Assembly: GCA_002786025.1 (NCBI GenBank)
Contig: NHNW01000005.1
Location: forward strand, 1,108,975 to 1,172,974
Length of the DNA stretch: 64,000 nucleotides
From: Zasmidium citrigriseum
Taxonomy: Eukaryota > Ascomycota > Dothideomycetes > Mycosphaerellales > Mycosphaerellaceae
Reading direction: 5' to 3'
Each line of letters begins with the position of its first letter. Position 1 is the stretch's first letter. The notes under the pieces are model-generated. The model was given only the letters and a program-made list of their open reading frames with translations. It had not been told where the DNA came from and did no database searches. This document shows, piece by piece, positions 21,203 to 34,103 of this stretch. Position numbers and translations under genes: made by a program.

Positions 21203-22702
21203 ATGCCGGCGATGCTCGACGACCCGACCGCACAACCCATCTACCGCACCACCGGCGCACAACCCTTCCCCGAACCGTATGGCGCTCTCCCAGAAGACAT
21301 CACCCCTCGAACAGTCACCCTCCGCGATCGCACAACCCAAGCGACCCTCGTCCCGTTCTCCTCTCCACACCAAGTACCCCCGCACCTGACAGCCTACCTC
21401 TGCGAGTTACTGAACATGGAGATCGAAAAGGGCGATACATACCCCATGATGGAGCCCATGGCACTCTCGATCTTCGGGATGTACTGGTTCGCCAACTTCG
21501 GCGCGATCATGATTATGGGAGATATTCAGACGCCTGAGGAGGTCACGCAGATGGAGGAGCGGGGTGTGGATTGGGCTAAGGAGTGTCTGGGGAGTTTCTA
21601 TATCAAGCCGAATTATCCTGGCCGGAGCAGTCATGTGTGTAATGGGGGCTTTTTGGTCACGGATGCGGCGAGGAATCGTGGTGTGGGGAGGTTGATGGGG
21701 GAGGGGTATCTTGAGTGGGCGCCGAAATTGGGGTATACTTACTCGGTTTTCAATCTGGTTTATGAGACGAATGTGGCTTCGTTACGGATTTGGGATGCTT
21801 TAGGCTTCAAGCGGATTGGACGAGTCAAGGGCTGTGGGAATTTGAAGAGTTACCCGGATCAGTTTATTGATGCCATTATCTTTGGCCGGGAACTCGGTGG
21901 CGAGGGCGACGAGTATGTCAGTGAGGAGCGGTTTGAGAAGATCCGCTTTTACCTCAAGAACGGCACGTACCCGAACGGCTCTGATCGAGCAGAGAAGTCT
22001 CGATTACGCTCAGCGGCAACGCACTACCGACTCGTACCCAACGAGAACGGCGATGGCGACGACGACAAGCTCATGCTAAAAGGCAAGGAGGTCATCTCGG
22101 ATCCACACAAGCAATACGAGATCGCCCGCAACATGCACGCACAATCACACGGCGGGATCAACAAAACGACAGCCAGCATCGCAGAGAAGTATCACTGGGT
22201 GCGGATTAAGGAGACTGTGAGCTCCGCGATCCGGAACTGCACCGAATGCAAAGACTCCACCACACCCAAGCCTCCATCAACATTCTCAACAAAAGGCCGT
22301 ACGCCAACCCTCGAACCAAGCACTTCGAACTCCTCGAACCGCACGCCCCGCCAAACAGTCACAGCCTCAGCAGACTCCTCCGACACCGTCCCAGGCGCCT
22401 CCCGCCAACAACGCGCCCCAACAGCCCCCATGCAAGGTCTCCAATACACCGCCAGCCCTCTCCAACCCGACTACGAACACCTCCCCGTCGATCCGCAAAT
22501 CATGCAATCCATGCACGACTGGACCGCCGCACACTCCACACTCGACTCCACCGACGATGCAAAAGACGACCCAGCGACCATCGACCAGGACGACGATGCA
22601 TCGGCACGTTTACGCGATGAGTTGCAAGACCATATGGTTGGGTATGACGACCATTACTCCTCCGCCGCGGCTTCACAAGTGCAGCGATCCCGGAACCGGT
22701 AG
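21203..22702 (+). CDS. GNAT acetyltransferase with integrase-type H2C2 zinc finger (SPT10-like)
   Basis: Intronless, 499 residues. Residues about 50-235 form a GNAT fold: a beta-alpha start, GGFLVTDAARNRGVGRLMGEGYLEWAPKLGYTYSVFNLVYETNVASLRIWDALGFKRIGRV includes the acetyl-CoA-binding R/Q-x-x-G-x-G/A type turn (RNRGVG) and the C-terminal N-x-x-S/A-x-x-x-x-x-x-G-F motif. A second domain carries His312-x3-His316-x29-Cys346-x2-Cys349 (HAQSHGGINKT ... KYHWVRIKETV ... CTEC), the HHCC zinc finger of retroviral and Gypsy integrases. This two-domain order is the one described for yeast Spt10, the activator of histone genes. The last 130 residues are disordered, Pro/Thr/Ser-rich with an acidic end. I infer a chromatin role; the precise target genes are unknown. 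A start at 21212 is possible. Confidence 0.82.
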   Translation: MPAMLDDPTAQPIYRTTGAQPFPEPYGALPEDITPRTVTLRDRTTQATLVPFSSPHQVPPHLTAYLCELLNMEIEKGDTYPMMEPMALSIFGMYWFANFGAIMIMGDIQTPEEVTQMEERGVDWAKECLGSFYIKPNYPGRSSHVCNGGFLVTDAARNRGVGRLMGEGYLEWAPKLGYTYSVFNLVYETNVASLRIWDALGFKRIGRVKGCGNLKSYPDQFIDAIIFGRELGGEGDEYVSEERFEKIRFYLKNGTYPNGSDRAEKSRLRSAATHYRLVPNENGDGDDDKLMLKGKEVISDPHKQYEIARNMHAQSHGGINKTTASIAEKYHWVRIKETVSSAIRNCTECKDSTTPKPPSTFSTKGRTPTLEPSTSNSSNRTPRQTVTASADSSDTVPGASRQQRAPTAPMQGLQYTASPLQPDYEHLPVDPQIMQSMHDWTAAHSTLDSTDDAKDDPATIDQDDDASARLRDELQDHMVGYDDHYSSAAASQVQRSRNR

Positions 22703-23751
22703 GATGGGTTTTCTGGGCATTTGCAGCATGTGATGGGTTTGGTGAATGGGGTGTTGACTGACAGCATTGTGATGGACGTCGATTCGTTGGGAGATGAGGA
22801 GAAGATGTGGATGGTGCTGATGGCGCAGGAGACAAGAACCGACAGCGTGGTTGGCGATATAGATGCATCGCGTGAGGAGCAGGTCGAGGAGGCCCTGGGG
22901 CGTCTGCCTAGATTCCCAGGCCAAGGGGCATAAACGGGGAATTGGAGACCAACAGGTAAAGTTACCAGGCTCACGAGATAGAGATATTTTGAAATGACAG
23001 CCTTCGCAAAGTCGTCAGTCGCATCTGCCCTGCCTGCGTTTGCTCCTCAAGCACGTTTTCCTCGTCTTCTACGACTCTCAGGCCTGAAAGGGCTCTTTCG
23101 TCATGAGCTCATGCCCTTGAGCCAATGTCAATAATTGCTAGGGATGGCCTTTGACTGAGTGCACACTGAGCCCTTTCAGGATTCAGGACCCGCTGCAATC
23201 TAGAAGTCACGTGAGTTACGAAGGAAGCCCGCGATGAGCAATGATAGATGAAGAGGTGGAAGAACATTTCTTTACCATGTCACTTGAGCATTGAATTGCC
23301 TTTCTATACTAGACCATATCGAATGATCTCCCATGCAATCCATCCTCCCAAAAGAAAAAGGCTCTGACAAGTGTTAAGATGTAGAAAACTCCATTTGCCA
23401 AAGAGGCCCTTTCCAGTCGTAGTGTGTAATAACTTATTTTTCGCCGTAGTAGAAGAATGTCAAAGGACAAAATCAAATCTTTGTTGCGCCTGTTCCCTTT
23501 CCCATCTCTCTCAATGCCCGGTATTCCCATGCAAAAGCCCCATATGCTTGATGGAGAAATGATTACAGCCTCTTCATTACCCCGGCCGACATGCTTTGTA
23601 CTTCCTGCGTCGGCCGCTCATTGTCCGGTTCTTCGGTGATGCTGTTGGTACAGAGACATTTGCAATTTCGCACGGGGTTGTGTATGTGTGGTTGGTAGGA
23701 GAGGCGTGAAACGTCGTCGCTTCGGCCGTCAAAAGGGGTCGATCCGCCCAT
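22703..23751. other. Convergent 3' flank, no gene seen
   Basis: About 1 kb between the 3' ends of the acetyltransferase (+) and FKS1 (-). The plus-strand frame at 22721-22933 has no domain. Nothing here supports a gene. Confidence 0.45.
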
Positions 23752-26700
23752 CTATGAGTCGTACGTGAACATCATGTGCCTAACGAGCTTCTCGCCGGCA
23801 CTCGCAGTGGCGGATGGAGATGAACCACCACCCTTGACACCAGTACCGGTGTGCTTGCCGGAGGTGTCGTTGTTGTTCCAGTCAGATGGCTGCTGGAGGT
23901 TCATTGGGAGGTCCACGCTGAAGGTTGTGAACTTCTTGAGGATGACTGGACCGATGATGAGCACCAAGAACAGCACAAACATCGTGAAGTAGAGGATGGC
24001 GTAGCGGATAACTCGTCGGCGACGGAGCTTCGACTGCTTCAGCGAGTAGATTGGTGGTCGGATTTGACGGCTATGAGATAGTCAGCAGATGTTCAAGATT
24101 CTAAGATGTGATCGTAACGTACCTTGGACGCAGCCAGAAGAGCATGACAGAGTGGAACTTGTCAATGTATGGGATCAGGAGCGGTGGCAGCATGAAGAAC
24201 AGGAGGAAGTGGCCAAGGACGAAGTCGGCAGCGAAGAAGCCCATCTCGGTGATCTTGCACAGGAACTCACGTCCTGGCTGCGAGAGGGTGTGCCAACCAA
24301 GCGCGTACCACTTGCCAGTCCACCATGCTATGTTGGAGGTGTCCGCGCGGAACTCTCTGGTAAGAGCAAGGGCGATGATCAGCTTGAAGACGAAGCGCTG
24401 GATGGCGACGACGGCGATCATTCCCAAAAGAGCCTTGGTAAAGCTCCAGCCTTCCAAGAAGAACATGACTTCGAAGAACACCAGAAGCATGATGACAGCG
24501 ATGGCGTGTGCAATGGCAGCGAGGACGGCACCGAACTTCTTGCAGCACATGCTAAGGACTGGACCCATACAGCAGGCCATGCCGAAGAATCCACCAGCGA
24601 CACCAGCGTTGACACCGATTGGAGCGAAGGCAACAATGGCGATACGGATCAGGGAGTTGGTTGGCGTGAGATCCTTGCCACGGTTGTTCTCTTGGACGAC
24701 ACCAGTCCCAGCGTTGATGTACAGGTAGGGGATGAGCGTCACGGCGACCAAGACAAGCGGCCCAATGATTTCACTGAAGAAAACGTTGGTGAAGTGAGCC
24801 CTTGGTGTGTCGCCAGACAACTTGGCAGATGGCTCGCCGAGCGCCTTGCGCTTGAAACCAGTAAGACGCGTACGCGAGAGACGGACGAAACCAATCCAGG
24901 ATGCAGAGTGGGCCTTGGTGTTTCCTCGAGACAGCCATCGCAGGAACTCGCGGTAGTCGATGAAGAAGTCGGACCATGCGAACTGGTGAGGATTGAAGAG
25001 GAAGGGCGAAATGCAGAGAGCCAGCAAAGACACCCAGAACCAAAGCAGCCAGTAGCCCCAAACCGTCAGCGTACCGAACAGGAGCATCATCAGGAGACGA
25101 GCACCAAGGTAGATCGAAGGGCTGGCAAATCGCGAATAGAGGACACCGAACGGCATGCGTGCAGTGGCGAAACCACGTCCAGTACCGATGTAGCGAGCAC
25201 CTCCGAAGGACAGATCTTGCTGCAGAGAGTAGGCGTAGATCTGAGTGACGAACACCTCGAAGAGTGGTGAAAGCGACGAGAAGTGCTTGGCCAGACGGGT
25301 AGCGGCTCTCCAGAATCCACGCTCTGTCAACTCTTGAATCGTCAGTGGGACGAAAGAGATGAAGAAGACGATGAAGATGGACACGATACAACGCTGAACC
25401 CAATCCATGATAGGGATAATGTTAGCGCAGCCCGTGGGGTAGAGTGGATCCGTCTCTGGCACGTTCCTGTTGTAGTTGCAAGTGATGGTCTCGTGGCGGA
25501 GCGCACCCAAGTTGAGCAAGCACCACATGAAGAGCTGCACCGACAACATGACGAACAAGTTGTTGACGTGGAAACCAGGGTGAGCGTAGTAGAAGGACAG
25601 GAAGCGATCCAGAGGAAGTTGCGTGCCGAGGTAGTAGTACTCGCGAGACAACATCTGCTCACCCATACCAGTTCCAATCTTGGTGGTGAAGTTCAGGATA
25701 GATCCGAAGCCCAAATCACGACCCTTGCCGCACTGATAGTATTCGCAGTGCTTGATGCGACCACCACGGAGGATGGCGTTCATACCAGCGTAGATATCCT
25801 CGTTCAGGTGAAGACCCTTCTGAGCCTTGGAGACACCGCCACGAGTAGTCATGAAGATACCGTTGAGGAAGTCAGGATGTCCGTAATGAAGCTTGCCACC
25901 GATCTGAGCCAGGGTACGAGCAAAGAGGGTACCGAATGTCTGTTCCTTTCCGGCAGCGACGTCACCAAGAATACCGATGTTCTCAGAGAAGATGTATTCA
26001 CGGGCACCGAGAATGGCAACTGGGTTGAACTTGGTGGGTGGCAGACCAGGAGTGTATGGCGAGACGTTATCAGTCGTCATCTCTTCGAATTCAGCAAGGA
26101 CGGATCGAATCTTCAAGCACTCCTCAAGGTAGTTGTCCTGGTTAGCGTCGATGAGCTGGATGTACTCGCCACGGTAGAAGATCAAGCAGTGGTTCTGGTT
26201 GTCCGACTTGCCGTCACCGAGAATGGGGTTGCCAGAAAGCATGATGCGGAATTTGGGACGACGCATGCCGTTCTCCATCATCTCAGAGTGACCATCGATA
26301 AGGGCAGAGAAGAGTCGTGGGTCCTCGCCCTCCTGGGTTGGCGGTTCCTCGTCAAGGTAGGCAATCTGCAGGTCGGGGTAGGCACGGAGGAGGAACTCGG
26401 CGTTCTCGCGCTCCTCCTTGGAGAACTTGGCGTATCGCTGCATGGAGACGACGATCTTGAACTTGCGGCGGGCCATGCGCTCGAGCTCACGCTCAAGCTT
26501 GTCAGAGTTGCCACCAAACATCTGGACGACTTCAGGGTTCTCAACGCGGTAGAGCAGCTTGATGGCACGGCTGTAGTTCATGAAGCCAGAAATCGTGCGG
26601 TACAGAGTCTGCGAGCGGAGGGAGGCCCAGATACGAGTGCGGAGGGTGTACTCAGGAGCAGCAGACTTGAAACCGATGCAGTAGAATGGAAGGTCATCAA

Positions 26701-29572
26701 TCTTGCTCTTCTGCGCGTCCTTCTCGCTCTTCTCGTAGTCGCCATTGAACTGGGACGTCTCATCGGCCAGAATCTTCGTGTCCTTAACGAAGCAATCCCA
26801 CTCGTGAGGATGAAGCTGCTTGAGGTATTCCAACATGGTGACACGGGAGTATGGCTCGTCCTCGCGGATGATCTCACGGAGAGACAGGAGGATCTTTTCG
26901 CTGTAGTGGGGAATCATGACCGTGAAGGTAGGCATGTTGTCAACTGGCAGCGGCTCAGGAATTGGCGTAGACAGCGACTGAGCGAAGAATGATATACGAC
27001 GCTCGGCCTCCGACTGCGTTGGGAAGAACTCGGTCTTAAACGAGTGGTCCTCCTGAGACACGAAGAAAGTTGGAGCACGCAGGGTGCGCTTGCCTTCCTG
27101 CTCGGATGGGACCTGGTGGTAGAGCAGCTTCTGGACGTGGTCGATGGCGAGCAAGTGCTCGCGGTACATGGAGATGACAATCGCATTCCAAATCTGAGAG
27201 ATAAGCACCTTGGGCTTGTACTTGATCTCCATGTCCGTGGTGGCCAGGATCTTGGAGTAGACACGCTTCGGCAGACGCGAGAAGATGTTCCTCCAAGGAG
27301 TCCAGATAGAAACACCGAGGTAGAACGACCGAGCCACGGAGAAGACGCAGTTCCAGATGACGTACCAGAGGTAGGTATCCAAGAAGAACAGAATCAAGTC
27401 CGTGAAGTACATGAGGATGAGCAGGACAGTTGGCTGTCGGTAGCAGAGAACGCTGCCGATGAGGTTGTCTCCAAGACAGTGCTGGATGTCCATCGTGGAC
27501 AGAATACGGATGGGATCACGGAGCGAGAGAGTCAGGAAGAAGTAGGACTCAGCAAGCTTGGCCGCGAAGACGAGGACCCAAAGACCGTAAGACATCCACA
27601 TGTCGTTGCCGCGAAGTCGTGGCCAGCTGGCCGTGAACGTTTGGCTGGCAACATACTGTCGTCGCTTGCCGTTGAGGTAGCTTCCAAAGAGGCCTCCCAA
27701 AGGCATGATGGCGAAGAAGAAGACGGTAGCAAGCGCAATCAGGAACTGGACGACGCCCAGAATAAGAGCGACCTTGCCTGTCTGCGAGACACCGAAGATG
27801 TAGACCGATGGAGCAATGTTGATGACGAACATGACAATCAGAACCAACAGACGCTTCGTCAAGTGCTGAGCGCCAGCCCATCGCCGGGGAACGTACATCC
27901 ATTCGACCAGAGTAGCCAGAATTTGAATCAGACAAGCCAGAGTACCACCGAGAGCTACCGCGGACCAGTGGGCAGACCCGTGCGGCTGGTTGTTAAGCTG
28001 CTGCTGGTAGTTCTTGGTGTACAGAGTGGGCGAGTTGAAGGCGGTGTAGAACCAGAAGATACAGACGTGGATGATCCAGATACGGTTGAAGTTGGTCAAC
28101 ATGTGGAACCAGGAACGAGTCTCCTTGTACGTCTTGAAAAAGGCCTTCTTCCAGACGACGTCCTTGAGACGCTCGTATCGCTCCGCTGGAGGGAGATCGA
28201 CCAGTCGGGTCTTATCTTCGAAGACGATCCGCTCAATGCCCTCAGGGTACCAGAAGAGCTGGTTCATGTCGTCGTATCCGATGATCTTGTTGTGATCACG
28301 CTCTTTCCGGACATACTTGCCCTCGTAAACTTCGTAACCCTGATCTCTGCAGTAGTTGTACAGTGGCGTGATGCAGTTGTTCAGGTACGTGAACTCCTCG
28401 ACCGGCTCGACGCGGTTCTGGCACGCTGGAGAGTGGTAGTAGTCGTCTGCGCACTTGAACAAGAAGCAGAGAACCTCTGACATGTAACGGACCTGGTTCG
28501 CCTCGCCCCAGCAGAGCAGGTAGAGAGCGATTTGGCGGACTCTGTCGTGCTGAGACATGCGGTTCATGCGAGTCTTCCAGCGGTACTCTGCGGCTTCCAG
28601 GCTGTTATCCCCTTCGAGGCTCTCCAGAGTCTGCTCTTCGTTCTGTGGGTCGGCTCCGGCGTTCTTCTTCTTGGCTGCCTTGCGAGCCTTCCTAGTCGCC
28701 CTGTTGGCCTTTCCGAGTTTCATGTTGGCAAACCCGACTGCGTCGTCGAGGTCGAGATGTGCTGCGAAGTACCATCTCCTAAAGTTGGCGTTCTCGCCAC
28801 CAATGTAGTCGGCGTGGAGGGAAAGGAGAGCTTGGTTGGGAGACATGCGTGAGGCACGCGAATCGAGGAGGGTCATGAGATGGTCAAACATGTTTCGCAT
28901 GCTGTCACGCTGGAAACCGAACTTGGCGGTCAGGTCGAGGAAGATGTCCTCGATCTCCTCCTTTGACAGAGGAATCTGGGCATCCGAAGTCCAAGCTGGG
29001 TATGGCTCCCTAGACCTTTGGCCAGCTGGGAGAGCGCTCGAGTAGTCCATGCCGTAGACTGGCGTTGAAGCGCCAGATGAGCGGTTGCCACCATACGAAA
29101 CTTGTGATGATGGTGGTCGGTATCCACGGCCTGCGCCATCTCCGTATGAGTTGTATCGCTCGTCGCCGCGTCCGTAGTAGTCCATCTCAGCGGCGCGGGC
29201 CATGTCGGATCTCATGGTGAAATCGCTGAAAGTCTCCGAGTCCTCTTCGGAGTCGTGACCGCGGCGGCCCTTGCGCTGACCGTATCCGCGACCTTGTTGC
29301 TGATACTGGCCCGCAGCGGGAGCACCTTGGTCGTAGTACTGATCGTTGTAGTACTCATCTTGATAGCCGTGCTGGCCAGCGTCGTAGTAGCCGTCGTGCT
29401 GGTATCCATCGTGGCCGGCTTGATAGTAGCCATTGTCATCGTAGTATCCATCGTGCTGGCCCTGGCCGTAGCCATGCTGGTCGTAGTAGGCGGCCTGGTC
29501 ATCTTGGTAGTAGCTGTCGGCGTGATGGCCGCCGTAGCCATCGTCATAGCCGCCCTGATGGGGTTGGGCCAT
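23752..29572 (-). CDS. FKS1: 1,3-beta-glucan synthase catalytic subunit
   Basis: Plasma-membrane enzyme that polymerises UDP-glucose into the main wall glucan. The model has exons 29572-24123 and 24070-23752 and 1,922 residues, the usual FKS length. The intron splits [30 protein letters not shown]. The N-terminus is a disordered Tyr/Gly/His/Asp-rich tail ([20 protein letters not shown]) typical of filamentous-fungal FKS. The FKS1_dom1 region ([16 protein letters not shown] ... [18 protein letters not shown]) precedes several N-terminal helices. Near residue 677 is FLTLSLRDP (echinocandin hot spot 1) and near 1390 [11 protein letters not shown] (hot spot 2 region), both in ordinary form. The central glucan-synthase domain includes [58 protein letters not shown] and [36 protein letters not shown], followed by the C-terminal helices. 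The long open frames on the opposite strand are codon-bias shadows. Confidence 0.97.
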
Positions 29573-32398
29573 GGTGGAGGTGGTGAATTAGATATTACTG
29601 GGCGGATGCGTCAGCAATTGAGATCGTGAAGAGACGCGAGAGTTGATGGGCGGGCGCAAACAAGCACATGCCAGGGGCGGCGGGAGGTGAAACAGCGCTG
29701 CGACAGTTGCTGCGGTGCTGGCAGACAGACGTACCTTGTTCAGGCGTCGACCATGGAGATGCGGGAGTGCCTTGCAGCGGTCGGGATTAAGGTGCGGTCG
29801 GCGGTGGTGGGCCTTTGAGAGCGAGCGGGTTCGTCGAGCGGTGCACAAAGAAGCGAGCGAGCGTTGAACGGGCGGCAGAGCCAGCAAGAGCGCGCTGCAG
29901 CGACGGGCGGCAGGCGCTGGAGCGGTGGTGCAGAGGGAAGGGTCGGTTCAGTTCAGCGAGCGAGGTGGCAGGTGTGTTGCCCAGCGCAGCACTCGAAACA
30001 ACAGAGGCGCAGACAGACGTCGGCGCCGCGGTGATGCGGGTGGGTGGTGGTGGTGAAGGAAGAGCAGCAGGCTGTTGCTGTGAGAACGCGCGTTGATGGC
30101 GCCCGCCCAATGCTCTCCTGTAGCGTGGGCGGTGATTGGTGGGCCGGCGGCAGGTGCGCGGCTGGTCGCACAGCTGGGGAATCCTTCTCGGCCTGGATGC
30201 AGCAGCAAACGAGTGACGATACAAACAGACAGACAGACAACAATCCCCAATACCGCTGAGGCGAGATGGAGGTGAGGAGGTGTGATGGAGAAACACGAGG
30301 AGCGGCGAAGAAAGAACGACGCTGGCGTGGCGTGCCGTGGAAGCGGGCGACGATGCGAGCAGGGAAGGCAAAAGGGGCGCCGCCAATTCGATTTTGCAGC
30401 TCGCTTGGCCTCTCAAAACGCTGGGCCACGACAAACCATCCGCCCGGCTAAACCACCATCTCTTCCGCGCGGTGGGCCCTCCTGGCCTGTTCTTCTCTCT
30501 GACAGGCCGCCGCCCTCCTGATTTTCGACGACACTGCCGGAGCCAACGCCTTCGCTGCCACTTCGCCCAGCCTTTGCCAGCAACGGCGCCGTCAACCAAA
30601 TCCCCCGATATCATGGACGCCATCCCTGTCCACCTGCTTCTTACCTCCGCCGTGTTATCGCGCTCTGCTTATCGACGATTCGTTACGCATCTTTGCAGTA
30701 TCAAGCCAAGCGTCTGCTGCAGATGCACAGCAACTGCTGCGAAACGTGCCTTGCTGTGCGCATCCGCTGTGGCAAAACGGAGACTTTCAAGGGTACTTCT
30801 GCGGAGTGCTGCTATCGATTCTATTTTTGCCCCAGCCGTATTCCACTCCCCTCGCGTGTCACTCACTCACTCCTCCGCTAGCCTTGCCACAATCGCATTG
30901 TTCTCGCAAATCCAACTCCAGTTGAACACTTTCTCCAGCATTTCTTCTCCGGCCGTCAGCTTGAGTTCAATAAACTTCGTAAGGTCCTGCAGCCCGTAAG
31001 ATGGAGGCTCTGTCCACCAGCCGTTCATAGCACGCATGTCGCCCAATGCAATATCTTACATGTCCCTTTGAGCTCAACGACTGGACACACACTGCTTAGC
31101 TTCCGCGCACAGCCGGCCAGTACCGTCGAGCTTATGCACAGCATGAAGTCTGAAACACTTGAGCTGCACGTCTGCACACCACCTGTGGCGGGTGTCCGTA
31201 ACCACAGCATCACCGTTGAGGCGCAGACATAGCACGAGGGTATCATAGAAGACATATGTACCAGCCTACACGTCTATGATCGACCACAGCATGCATCTGC
31301 CTTGATTTCGACAACATCATCCACCTTGACTCGAGTTTCGGGGTTATCAAACCCCGCATATGGTTGAGTTGGTACCTGCGTTAGTATAGAAACTCATGAC
31401 GCCTCAGATCGAATTGGCCACTCTCGAGCTCTTGTCCAACACCATCTTCAAGCTCACAGCTATGAACCTCATGTGCTTACCACGTACCTTGCTCAACCGT
31501 GGCGTACATCGACAAAGTATTGAATACTGGGAGGATGCCGACATCAGCAATCTAGATCTGACTCGTTTCATGAAGAAGGCCGCGTCTTGAGCATCGTCTG
31601 CCATTGCTGTGCGGTCCCTCGTCGGTCTCTTGCCATCTGCTCCACTCTTTCAAATCTTTATACTCACATTACTGTCATCATCCATTGCATTGCCATTTGG
31701 AAGCATGTGGTCGCCACCGGGTGCCCGGCTATCCAGACGGCCAAGAGGGACGATCTATGAGGTGAAGTCTCGTGAAAAAGCGTTGAGCCAAGCGATAGTC
31801 GACCGGCTCGCCGTTTTGTCCATGCCCGTGCTGCTGTAATTAGCACGCACGCCACGCAATCGTCATGGACTCGAGCACGTGAGATGCGATTCTTCGAGCC
31901 TTTCCAGAAATCACAGGCTGGTCAGCAGCAGACGCGCGCGTTTCTGATCGCAGAGGACGGCGTCTCGCCGCGCTCCAGTCGTGCCCCTGGATGGATGAAT
32001 TGGAAAACAGGGCCTCCCTGCTGCGCCAATCAGCAGAGGACGAAGATCTCGCCGACGGTGGCGGCGCAAGGTCCACAGGTCGAAACGGGCATGGCGGGCT
32101 GCGAAGAACGCGCAAGCCGAGAGGTTGAATGCTCGGCCGCGTCTTGTCTCCTGAACAACAACTCTTCCTCACACTCGTTTGCACGGCAACCACTCTTGCT
32201 TGTGCTTGACTGCCACTCTTTCCTTGGCGCGACTGGCTTAACCGTAGTTTCTATTCACTCGTTCTTTGCCACAACCAGACCTCTTGTGCTAGTCACATTC
32301 CACACCACCCTTGCCATCCCTTCCAATCGACCAAGCGAAACCACCCGCATCCATTGTACCAACAACACCACAGCTTTAATCACCACTTGCTATCCGCT
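29573..32398. promoter_or_regulatory. 2.8-kb shared upstream region of FKS1 and the GH72 gene
   Basis: FKS1 (-) and the glucanosyltransferase (+) start at either end and are read away from each other. Short open frames near 29.8-31.0 kb are Arg/Ser/Pro-rich and show no domain. The right end (about 32150-32398) has CA/CT-rich leader sequence before the GH72 ATG. Untranslated exons are possible on both sides; I could not define them. Confidence 0.45.
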
Positions 32399-34103
32399 AT
32401 GAGAGGAGCCGGACTTGCCTCGACCGCCATTGCGGCGGCGGGCCTTTTCGCGAACAGCGTCGTCGCCGCCGACTTGCCCTCGATTGTCATCAAGGGCTCC
32501 AAGTTCTTCTACGAGAACAACGGCACACAATTGTAAGAGCGGCGCAAAAAGCATGGGTCGCGAACATGGGTACTGATAGAGATATAGTTACATGCGTGGT
32601 ATCGCATATCAGCAGGACTACTCGGGCAATGGCACTGTCTCTGATGACCAGACGTACACCGACCCTCTGGCCGACGCAGCCTCCTGCAAGCGAGATATTC
32701 CATACCTCCAGCAGCTTTACACCAACACCATCCGTGTTTACGCGATCAACCCCGACTCGAACCACGATGAGTGCATGAGCGCGCTCGCCGACGCTGGCAT
32801 CTATGTCATTGCCGATCTTTCTGCTCCAGTCGACGGCTCCTCGATCAACCGCGCTTCCCCAGCATGGAACGACGCTCTCTACGAGCGCTACACGGCTGTC
32901 GTCGACGCCATGCACAGCTACACCAATGTTCTTGGCTTCTTTGCTGGCAACGAAGTCTCGAACGCCCCAAACAACACCGACGCTAGCGCTTTCGTCAAGG
33001 CTGCTGTTCGCGACACCAAGGCCTACATCAAGGCCCAGAACTACCGCACCATTGGTGTGGGATACGCCACCAACGACGATGCTGACATCCGTGAGAACAT
33101 GGCCAACTACTTCAACTGCGGTGACCAGGATGCTGCCATTGACTTCTGGGGCTACAACATCTACTCGTGGTGCGGCGATTCTTCGTTCACTGAGTCAGGC
33201 TACGACGTCCGTACCAAGGAGTTCTCTACCTACTCTGTGCCCTCGTTCTTCGCCGAGTACGGCTGCAACGACGTCCAGCCCCGCCCATTCACCGAGGTTA
33301 AGGCCCTGTACGGCCCCCAGATGAACGACGTGTGGTCCGGCGGTATCGTCTACATGTACTTCGAGGAGGCCAACAACTACGGTCTTGTCTCCGTTGATGG
33401 CAACAGCGTCTCCACGCTCAAGGACTTCAACAACCTCAAGACCCAGCTTGCCAGCGTTTCGCCAACTGGTGTCAACTCTGCCTCTTACAGCCCAACCAAC
33501 TCGCCAGCCTCTTGCCCAACTGGCTCTGACTGGGCTGCCAAGGCCTCTCCTCTCCCACCGTCGCCCAACAAGGAGCTCTGCAACTGCATGTACAACTCGC
33601 TGAGCTGCGTTGTCACCTCGCAGACCGACACCGACGACTACAGCGACCTCTTCGGCACCGTCTGTGGCTATGGCGACGACATCTGCGCTGGCATCACTGC
33701 CAACGCCACCACTGGCAAGTACGGCGCTTACAGCATGTGCAACTCCACTGAGCAGCTCGCCTTTGCCTTCAACCAGTACTACCTTAGCCAGAACAGCGCA
33801 TCTGATGCCTGTGACTTCAAGGGCGCCGCCGCCACCAAGTCTGCTACCTCTGCTTCCGGATCTTGCGAGACTCTGATGTCCCAGGCTGGTACTGCCGGCA
33901 TGGGCACGGTCACCGCCTCGCCAACTGCCAACGCCAACGAGCAGGGTAACACTGGCAGCGGCTCCGGCTCTGGCGGCAGCTCTTCGTCTTCTGCAGCCGC
34001 TGGCCCAATGGCCGCCGTTCCAAGCGTCGAGACCAGTCTTCTACCAGTCGCCTTCATGACCGTTCTTGGTTTGATCTCAGGAATGGGCATGATCTTCCTG
34101 TAA
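32399..34103 (+). CDS. GPI-anchored 1,3-beta-glucanosyltransferase (GH72 with X8/CBM43 module)
   Basis: Wall-remodelling enzyme that cuts beta-1,3-glucan and joins the product to another chain. Exons 32399-32532 and 32588-34103 give 549 residues. A signal peptide ([23 protein letters not shown]) is followed by [32 protein letters not shown]. The GH72 domain has the acid/base Glu167 in [11 protein letters not shown] and the nucleophile Glu268 in [12 protein letters not shown], then [19 protein letters not shown]. The cysteine-rich X8 module runs from about 370 to 470 ([12 protein letters not shown] ... [11 protein letters not shown] ... [21 protein letters not shown]). A Ser/Gly-rich linker and a hydrophobic end ([21 protein letters not shown]) form the GPI signal. 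The X8 module places it with the Gas1/Gas2 and Gel4 subgroup. It is divergent from FKS1, the synthase of its substrate. Confidence 0.95.

Noticed and set aside
24089..28480. Three long plus-strand open frames (393, 569 and 478 codons) opposite FKS1
   Set aside because: They are antisense shadows of a highly conserved gene with strong codon bias; their translations show no domains and are rich in Val, Glu and Asp as expected.
29787..30999. Open frames of 278 (-) and 220 (+) codons upstream of FKS1
   Set aside because: Arg/Ser/Pro-rich, overlapping each other on opposite strands, without domain, splice logic or codon bias; more likely leader and promoter DNA.
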